DNA of 21,696 nucleotides from Stramenopiles sp. TOSAG23-3 (Eukaryota; Sar), in contig LT642351.1 in assembly GCA_900128585.1 (NCBI GenBank), forward strand, positions 1-21,696. Direction: 5' to 3'. The notes under the pieces were generated by a model that saw only the letters and a program-made list of their open reading frames with translations, was not told the DNA's origin and did not search any database. Both the position numbers and the translations under genes were made by a program. The first letter of the stretch is position 1. Every line of letters begins with the position of its first letter. Positions 15,682 to 21,696 of the stretch are shown one piece after another.

Positions 15682-16723
15682 TTACGAGCGTTTCATCTTG
15701 TTCGACGTGGAATAGGCGTCTGCCAGGTTTTCCCTGCTGACAATCCGCTTTACCTTACTCCCAATGCTCTGCAGGTTTTCCAACGATGGGATTTTATGAA
15801 GACCAGAAGTTGATCGTATCTCTTCCACCTCACTGAGCTGCGTTTTGGCTTTTTCGGTTTGAATTTCAACATAGCTTTTCATGGCGTGCTGTAAGTGCAA
15901 AATGTGTGTTAGTAATTATTGTGTGTGATTGGTTCTGAAAGATGGGCGTTCTACGTACGTTTGCAACAACTCGCTCCATGTAATATTGCCCATTGAATAC
16001 GACCAATCCAACACCAAAAAACAAGGCGATTGGATTGACTTGCTTGAACCCACTCATGTACGACGTGTACACCAGTACTCCCGTGGCCAAGCACCCTGGG
16101 CCACGGCACCAGACGTTAATGTATCGGTTGATACGCTTTTCTTGCAAAGATGGCATCTTTCCAAGTTTGACCAGAGTCAGCATATAATAGTCCACCCCAC
16201 CTGGAAACCCAGAGATGAAAAAACTTAAAAAGGATGATGCTGGACCCCAGTTGTAACAAAAGTGTAAGCCAACGATGCATAGTGCAAATACAAGGTGGTG
16301 AAACCAATCGTCCCATGTCAGTCGAAAGGCCAGAATGTGGTACAAGTGTATTGCTGCAATGATGCATACTGGCAGATCGGTACACGCATAGCTAGAGAAG
16401 TCACATTTTGGATTGAGGCAATTTATTGGGTTTACGATCAGTTCTAATACGTCCGGCAGTGAAAAAATAACGACAAAAAGATTGGCGAAAGAGTGCAGTC
16501 CAAACCAGCGAGCATTGGTTCCACCAACTTTCACAAGGTTTGAAAAAAACAAGATATCCACAACACCCAACATAAAAAGAGAGACAAGAAACGCAATTAT
16601 CGAAGCGTTATTGTCAGAAGCCATTCTTGGATTCAGCATGACGTGGTAAGGTGTCGTGTTCCAATACTTTTGCATGGAGCGGATCGCCAACGTAAAGGAG
16701 TCGGTACCTTGAGCTGCGGTCAT
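15682..16723 (-). CDS. Polytopic membrane protein, two exons, TLC-like at best
   Basis: Exon 1 is 16723-15959 and exon 2 is 15888-15682, joined in phase 0 across a 70-bp intron to give 323 residues ending NKMKRS and TAA. Unspliced, the frame would read through the branch site into an unrelated tail. Six or seven hydrophobic segments are visible (about 41-62, 75-97, 117-134, 141-158, 161-183, 209-224, 228-249). A WDDWFHHLVF motif (137-146) followed by a membrane helix and GFPGGVDYYMLTLVKLG recalls the His-His region of TLC-domain lipid enzymes, but the match is weak. The C-terminal 70 residues are hydrophilic and helical with KVKRIVSRENL. Family and substrate are not recognised. Exon structure is well supported; function is open. 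Confidence 0.8.
15889..15958 (-). other. Spliceosomal intron, 70 bp
   Basis: On the minus strand the intron starts GTACGT and ends CACTTACAG, with a perfect TTACTAAC branch site whose A lies about 20 nt before the acceptor. Both flanking frames are open and join in phase 0 (VVAN then HAMKSYVE). It is the only confident intron in the window. Confidence 0.88.
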
Positions 16724-17418
16724 TGTTGTATACTCGTTCTTCGTATTCTTGCTGGGACCTGGTGGTTTACGGGCTATGGTTGGAACTTCAGATTGCTATA
16801 GAACTATATAATGGACAGAAAAAAATGTAACCCTAAAATTCTATGATGACCGCCGTTCCATTTTTATTGCATATGTTGAAATCACAATGAAACGAAAGGA
16901 TCGAATCATTCGTCGTTATTTTATTTTTTTTATTATTATTATTGTTGTACCAATAATATAAAAAATAATTTCCAATTTTAAATATTATACTAGAAGACGA
17001 CTAATAACAAAACAGCAGCACCACACATTTATAATAAAATGTAGGAGAGGGAGAAGGGAGAGAGAGACCTATTATTGTTCTAATAAAATAATAATATCTT
17101 CGTAGTCGTCTATCATCAAGATGACTTTTATATTATTTATATTTTTTAAAAAATAAAAAAAACATAATACTGTACTGTATTAATAATAAAAAAAATAATT
17201 GTTTTGTGCGCTTTGAAATACAAAGGACATGGTGGGTCGGTCGTTATTTTATTAATATTTTTTTATAGTTTTCTTGCTGCTGTTTTTGTCGCGTCGATGA
17301 TCTTCTTCTTTTTTTTTTTCTTCTTCAAAAACCTAATTATAACACTAACTTGGTTCGTGACACACTAAAAAATATCCTAACCACCCACTCATACCCGTTT
17401 GTTTTCTCACACGCCGTA
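16724..17418. other. AT-rich spacer with microsatellites
   Basis: Between the membrane-protein start and the SUMO-protease stop. TTATTATT and A/T runs, a GGGAGA-rich purine patch (17041-17068), and AGACGACTA at 16995-17003 with its reverse complement TAGTCGTCT at 17103-17111. No gene seen. Confidence 0.65.
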
Positions 17419-19620
17419 CTATACGACCACTTCTCCAACCCCCAGGCGCTGTCTTTTGTTGGAGCTTCTTCGTGCACGAGAAGTCGAAGGGATTGAGATA
17501 TTTTTGGTAACAAAACTTTGTAAATACCTCTGCAGCCCTTCCCGGTAGTCATCGGCATCTTTCTCCCCGAAAAGTTTCGGACCATCAACATTCTTGAACA
17601 ACTTCTTTCTGTTGCGAATGACATAGAAGAACGAAGTGTCGAGACCCTCTAGGTTACAAACAATTGCTTCCATATATAGGGCAATGAATACCCCACAGTC
17701 CCATCCATTTTTCTGCCGTGGTAAATCTTGGACGGAAAACCCAGGAAGGTTTTGAGCCGTTAAATTTAATGTTCTTTGCTTGCCCTTTGGTTCGTTCGTA
17801 GCAGGTTTTCCATCACTTTGCTGCGCTTCGTTTTGCGCAACAACGGGCCCTTCCGCATCTTTGCCCGCCGAGAGTTTTGTATCCACCGTTTCCTCTACAT
17901 CCTCGCGTTGCAGCTCCAGCCTCGGACTTTCGTCACTATTTCCGTGTTTCAAAAATTTTGTAAACAAGCTACGGAGCTTACGAAAAACATCCTGCGCCCT
18001 ATGATGACCCAATGAATCAAACAACAGAATGCACGGCACTTCTGTGTGTGCTGACAAATCTTGTTGAGATTCCTTCGGGCTATTGGAGTGTGCTACTCGT
18101 GGCCCAATTTTGCCAGTGTCTTCCAGTTTACCCTTAAATTCATTGTCTTCGGTCGCCCGCTTCATTTCATTTCCTTTCGTCGCACCTACATCAGTCCCAG
18201 CGCTACATTTCTGCCGTATATTATTCCCCATGGTTACAATGGCAAAGTCTTTGCATGCCTGGAAATCATTGTTTAAGTTGCAAACCATAACCAGGCTCCA
18301 GTGAGTAAACTGGCATACCGGAAAAAGCAAAAACTTCTTGTTTAAGATTTCATCCCGTTTCTTATTCATGATATTCACAAGATCAACTTCCCTGCCTTTT
18401 TGTAGGAGTTGAAAAAAGTGTGTATTAAAAATATGAACCTTTTCGAGCGCAGTTTTCGACATCTTAGTCTCTACTAGACGCTGTATGCAAACATCAACCA
18501 GCGTGTCATTTAGGTAGTGTTTCGGTCTTAGTCGATAAAAATCTGCACGGGTGATGGTTATTGGTTTTTGACGGCGTGCTGATTCTGATTTCGATTTTGG
18601 TAAGTAGCGGCAAAATGTTTTAGACCCCAGATCCACCATCTGGGTTACTTTAACGTACCCGACAGCACCCCATTCCAATCTTACTTGCTGAATGTTTTTG
18701 TCCCATTCCAAATGTGTCAATGAGTCCGAGCGCATTTGGTTTTTGCCAGATTTTACGAACCGAAGCTGGCGTTCTTCGACGACGCCCTCCCCGAAAGGGG
18801 TAGACACAATTGTTTCCATGTTGTACGGGCGTAAGGAGGGAAATTGACCTTTTCTAGAGGAATCAACCCCCGTCGTATTTGCGTTCTCTTTACTACCATC
18901 TTGGCAACGGACTGGACGCAAGGAGCTAAGGGGAGGGTTGCCAGACTTCAAACATTTCATGTTCCTGGGGAGAGAAGGCGTTCCCGCTGTTGATGCAGGC
19001 GTCTGCCCTTCGTCATCGGAAGAATCTAGTAAGTCAATAATATCGTGCGCATTGCTAACTTGTGCGCTCACACTCTCAACATCTACAACAGCCTTGTCAG
19101 ACGGGAGTTGTGACCCTTTGTCTTTTCTAGAAGGAGTTTTTCTCTTTCTCCCAGCAACTCGGCCTCTACGGGTACGAGGGGAGTGTACAACCTTTGCAGT
19201 AGTCCCATTCGTCTCTTTTGCACTTTTCGCTTTCTCCGTGCTTGGTCTAAAGAAGAAAATCACACGCGGCGAATTTGAATACAGCTGAAACAGCGACATT
19301 GCATCCTTAAAGCTCATGTTAGTCATGTCGTGATTTTCAAGTAAAACAAGCTGATCCCCTATTTTCAAGACTCCCGCATCAGCGATACTTTTTGAAGGAA
19401 CTTTGAATATGGTAATTCCGTTCTTTGTTCTTCTCTCTGGAGGTGCCGCTAATTCGATACCAACAGATCCTTTATTAACCCGAATACCGATGTATGTGCC
19501 ACAGCGCAAATTCACTATGTAACTCACATGATCGCGTATCTCCGTCTTATCAGTTATAAAGCGAACGCGTCGAGCTTCGTCTTCTGCTTCCTGCTCAGGC
19601 CGAGGCTCGCTATCGGCCAT
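17419..19620 (-). CDS. SUMO-specific protease (ULP2/SENP6-7-like) with N-terminal PDZ domain
   Basis: 733 residues from the ATG at 19620. A PDZ domain spans about 33-126 (carboxylate loop GIEL at 54-57, then KIGDQLVLLENHDM). A basic linker contains DIIDLLDSSDDE (193-204), a textbook SUMO-interacting motif. A small beta module (TPFGEGVV ... VRLEWGAVGYVKV, 274-325) follows. The C48 peptidase runs from about 353: DFYRLRPKHYLNDTLVD, VHIFNTHFFQLL, then catalytic H440 (FTHWSLVMV), D535 (LLFDSLGHH), oxyanion Q636 and nucleophile C642 (QKNGWDCGVF). Large insertions (about 455-528 and 558-625) interrupt the catalytic core, as in the SENP6/7-ULP2 branch. Predicted to cut SUMO from substrates or poly-SUMO chains, probably in the nucleus. 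The C-terminus GEVVV resembles a PDZ ligand. All four catalytic residues are present. The PDZ fusion is unfamiliar to me. Confidence 0.9.
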   Translation of the reverse strand: MADSEPRPEQEAEDEARRVRFITDKTEIRDHVSYIVNLRCGTYIGIRVNKGSVGIELAAPPERRTKNGITIFKVPSKSIADAGVLKIGDQLVLLENHDMTNMSFKDAMSLFQLYSNSPRVIFFFRPSTEKAKSAKETNGTTAKVVHSPRTRRGRVAGRKRKTPSRKDKGSQLPSDKAVVDVESVSAQVSNAHDIIDLLDSSDDEGQTPASTAGTPSLPRNMKCLKSGNPPLSSLRPVRCQDGSKENANTTGVDSSRKGQFPSLRPYNMETIVSTPFGEGVVEERQLRFVKSGKNQMRSDSLTHLEWDKNIQQVRLEWGAVGYVKVTQMVDLGSKTFCRYLPKSKSESARRQKPITITRADFYRLRPKHYLNDTLVDVCIQRLVETKMSKTALEKVHIFNTHFFQLLQKGREVDLVNIMNKKRDEILNKKFLLFPVCQFTHWSLVMVCNLNNDFQACKDFAIVTMGNNIRQKCSAGTDVGATKGNEMKRATEDNEFKGKLEDTGKIGPRVAHSNSPKESQQDLSAHTEVPCILLFDSLGHHRAQDVFRKLRSLFTKFLKHGNSDESPRLELQREDVEETVDTKLSAGKDAEGPVVAQNEAQQSDGKPATNEPKGKQRTLNLTAQNLPGFSVQDLPRQKNGWDCGVFIALYMEAIVCNLEGLDTSFFYVIRNRKKLFKNVDGPKLFGEKDADDYREGLQRYLQSFVTKNISIPSTSRARRSSNKRQRLGVGEVVV

Positions 19621-20444
19621 TCTTAATACAAAGGAAAAAGTTAACCGAAGGAAAGACGATCTGAGACGCTACTTTTGCATCCCTCGCTCATTTATACTTA
19701 AATGTCAACCAACCGTTGTTTTCTGGTGGAAGATCAAACTCTTTTCAAGAAATACGATCCCAAAGAATGTGGATTGGTTAATTGGTTAAAGGGAAGAAGA
19801 AGTTTTATAATAATTAAAATAATAATAATAATAAGAAGAAGAAGAAGAAGAAGAAGAAGAGGAGAGGTAGGAGGAGAGAAGAAGAAAAGAAGAAAAAAAG
19901 AAAAAAAAGAAAAAAAAAAGAAGATATTAAAATAAAATAATAGGAAGATGAGATGATTTTTTTTTTTTTCGCTCTTTCTTCGCTGCTGCTGTGGTTTTGT
20001 TGTTCGTTGTTCTTCATCATTGCTTCTTCTTCTTGAAAATATTATTAGTAGTTGCATTCTTCTCTGTTGTTTTTAATATTTTCAATTTCTATGATATATG
20101 TATATAATATTATTGTTGTTGTGAGATTTGAAAAGATTCACACCTTCTTTCTTGTTTTTTTTCTTTCTTCTTCTTCTTCTTCCGCGTCGTGCGTGCGTGC
20201 GTTGTTGTTGTTGTTGTTGTATGTTTTGTTGAAAATAAAATTTGAAATATAATACCAATTTTCTGTATCACGGGTACTTTCACATCTTTCTAATAAATGG
20301 GTATTTTTCGAGATTTACGAATCGGTTCCTATTTAGATTTATTCGCAGAGATAATTACTAGAAAAAGACTAATTGCATTGTCCTGAACATTTAGTTATTT
20401 ATTGCTTCAGAGCAAGCGCGCCCCCGTTCTGGTATCGTCAAAAC
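19621..20444. other. Divergent spacer rich in GAA, CTT and GTT microsatellites
   Basis: Shared 5' region of the SUMO protease and the Nudix gene. It contains a TAA-to-GAA polypurine run (about 19824-19925), a poly-T run at about 19957-19969, CTT repeats (about 20166-20181), GTGCGTGCGTGCG followed by GTT repeats (about 20189-20220). The short open frames are repeat artefacts. No gene is evident. Confidence 0.65.
19824..19925 (+). repeat. TAA/GAA polypurine microsatellite
   Basis: ATAATAATAA passes into about nine GAA units, then GAGGAGAGGTAGGAGG and poly-A-rich GAAAAA runs; nearly pure purine for about 90 bp. Confidence 0.85.
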
Positions 20445-20948
20445 ATGGGAGACTCGTCAACACCACAACCGGCAAGGCCGAAAGTTGGAGTCGGTTGTTT
20501 TGTAACTTCTGCGAAGTATCCAGGCTGTGTATTGTTGGGTAAACGGTTAAACAAGGATGGTTTGGGAACGTACGCTTTACCCGGAGGCCATGTCGAGTTT
20601 GGCGAGACTTTTGAAGAAACTGCCGTCAGGGAAGTGAAAGAAGAAACTAATTTGGACGTTGAGAACGCTCGGACAGTTGCTTTTGTTAACTGCTGCCGTA
20701 ACGATATCGGATATCACTATTTAATTCCACTTGTGACCGCAGAGTACAAAGGGGAGGATGAACCAGTGAACACGGAACCGAACAAGTGCGAAGGGTGGAA
20801 ATGGACGAAGTGGGACGAAAATTTACCAAAACCATTGTTTTATGGACTTGAGGATATAATTTCAAGCGGGTTTTCACCTTTTGGGCCACCTGCTCCGGCG
20901 AATACTGCGGAAGGTGGGAAAGTTTCTTATTTTGTACAACAACAGTAA
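20445..20948 (+). CDS. NUDT15-like Nudix hydrolase
   Basis: 167 residues from AAACATGGG at 20445; an in-frame TTG 24 codons upstream is not credible as a start. The Nudix box is G48x5E54x7REVKEE (62-67), with the usual Gly after it replaced by Asn (TNL instead of TGL). Flanking sequence matches the NUDT15/MTH2 pattern: VTSAKYPGCVLLGKR before the box, YALPGGHVEFGETFEE leading into it, and GYHYLIPLV, EPNKCEGWKWTKWDE, LFYGLEDIISSGFSPF after it. Members hydrolyse nucleoside triphosphates such as thiopurine or oxidised dGTP analogues to monophosphates with Mg2+; the physiological substrate cannot be read from sequence. The product is probably cytosolic, with no signal peptide. It is convergent with the ankyrin gene, 72 bp apart. 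Confidence 0.9.
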   Translation: MGDSSTPQPARPKVGVGCFVTSAKYPGCVLLGKRLNKDGLGTYALPGGHVEFGETFEETAVREVKEETNLDVENARTVAFVNCCRNDIGYHYLIPLVTAEYKGEDEPVNTEPNKCEGWKWTKWDENLPKPLFYGLEDIISSGFSPFGPPAPANTAEGGKVSYFVQQQ

Positions 20949-21020
20949 GGGTTATATTTTAAAGGAACTCTCGTCATTCTTAAATCCTTATTCTTAGTGC
21001 GCAGCTATTGCCTTACAAAC

Positions 21021-21696
21021 TCATCTTTTAATGGGAGGCAACCGTCTTACGCGCTTTTTTGCTTTTTTCATTTTCCCCCCCTCCGATGGCGCGCTTCTCG
21101 CTTCGTTCTCTCTTTCTCTTTTCTCGTCCGGCAAAATTGCATTTGGAGGAGGTGGGGTTGGTTCGGGGATAACCAATCCATACGCTTGCATCAATCGCGG
21201 CGGCAGTTTCCCCCTATGCCCAGCTGCCTGCTTCGTTTCACCCCTACCAATTGCTAGAATCTCACTAGCTGATTTCCCTTCCATCTTTGCTTTGCAGACA
21301 CTGTTCCAACTTTTCATCGCAAGGTGCGTACGCCCACGGTCTGTCTTCAGATTCCAACCCAAGCGTATAAATTCGGCTACCTCCATGTGCCCTCGTCTAT
21401 ACGCGCAGTCGGCAGGAGACCTTTCGCAGTTATCTTGCTGTTTCACGTTGCATCCGTTCAAAATGAAAGTGTTGCAGCATTCCATAAAACCAAGCTCTGC
21501 CGTGTAATGCAAGGGCGATCGTCCACAATGGTCAAGGACGTTCACCACTGCTCCTAGCGAACAAATGTACTTGATGACTCTCAAATTTCCCTTACACGCA
21601 GCATAATGCAACGTGCTAAATCCGTTCGATCGGTCTATTTGATCAATGTTTGCACCTGCATTGATTAACAATTTACAGATTTCTAAATGCCCGTTT
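21021..21696 (-). CDS. Ankyrin-repeat protein, 5' part outside window
   Basis: The frame is open from the window's right edge to TGA at 21021-21023 (about 224 codons); the start lies outside. Four ankyrin repeats are visible: NGHLEICKLLINAGANID (partial), GFSTLHYAACKGNLRVIKY, GRSPLHYTAELGFMECC and a degenerate ERSPADCAYRRGHMEVAEF. Then comes a hydrophilic region (THLAMKSWNSVCKAKMEGKS), a PEPTPPPPNA proline-rich stretch and a basic tail (KKAKKRVRRLPPIKR) that could be a nuclear signal or nucleic-acid contact. Ankyrin repeats mediate protein binding; the partner is unknown. Confidence 0.85.
   Translation of the reverse strand, partial: NGHLEICKLLINAGANIDQIDRSNGFSTLHYAACKGNLRVIKYICSLGAVVNVLDHCGRSPLHYTAELGFMECCNTFILNGCNVKQQDNCERSPADCAYRRGHMEVAEFIRLGWNLKTDRGRTHLAMKSWNSVCKAKMEGKSASEILAIGRGETKQAAGHRGKLPPRLMQAYGLVIPEPTPPPPNAILPDEKRERENEARSAPSEGGKMKKAKKRVRRLPPIKR

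Noticed and set aside
1-21696. tRNA, rRNA, CRISPR array, bacterial operons or transposase genes
   Set aside because: I saw no tRNA T-loop signature, rRNA core sequence, spaced direct repeats or transposase reading frame; the genome features are eukaryotic.

Overview
The window looks like nuclear DNA of a small, flagellated, unicellular eukaryote; I cannot name the lineage. Evidence: a TIM23 mitochondrial translocase subunit, a SUMO protease, a CFAP100-type axonemal protein, ER signal peptides, ATGs in Kozak-like contexts, and one short spliceosomal intron with a TACTAAC branch site. Genes are compact and nearly all single-exon. Coding DNA is of balanced composition, while the spacers are very AT-rich and full of TAA, GAA/CTT and poly-A/T microsatellites. 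Stop codons are standard (TAA, TAG and TGA all used).

Layout: (1) <1-1749, minus: a GT32-like glycosyltransferase segment fused to a SAM methyltransferase and a degenerate PIG-L-like domain; its upstream reading frame is closed by a 21-bp tandem duplication. (2) 2593-4140, plus: secreted GH27 glycosidase with a Cys-rich insertion. (3) 4967-7273, plus: secreted protein with three proline-free, Thr-rich collagen-like blocks. (4) 7478-8824, minus: second secreted GH27 enzyme. (5) 9672-10991, minus: four-TM protein with a long acidic and coiled-coil tail. (6) 11915-12523, plus: TIM23. (7) 12863-14512, minus: CFAP100-like. (8) 15682-16723, minus: two-exon polytopic membrane protein. (9) 17419-19620, minus: ULP2/SENP6-7-like SUMO protease with an N-terminal PDZ domain. 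(10) 20445-20948, plus: NUDT15-like Nudix hydrolase. (11) 21021->21696, minus: ankyrin-repeat protein, 5' end outside the window.

The first 8.8 kb reads as a secreted/glycan neighbourhood: a sugar-modifying fusion protein, two GH27 enzymes carrying the SCSWPAY signature of alpha-N-acetylgalactosaminidases, and between them a Thr-rich collagen-like protein that could carry O-glycans. The functional link is inference from proximity. The rest is ordinary housekeeping (mitochondrial import, flagellum, SUMO cycle, nucleotide hydrolysis) plus two unrecognised membrane proteins. Other structures are a roughly 350-bp imperfect inverted repeat (15101-15450), a 55-bp tandem duplication upstream of the first GH27 gene, and telomere-like repeats in the same promoter.
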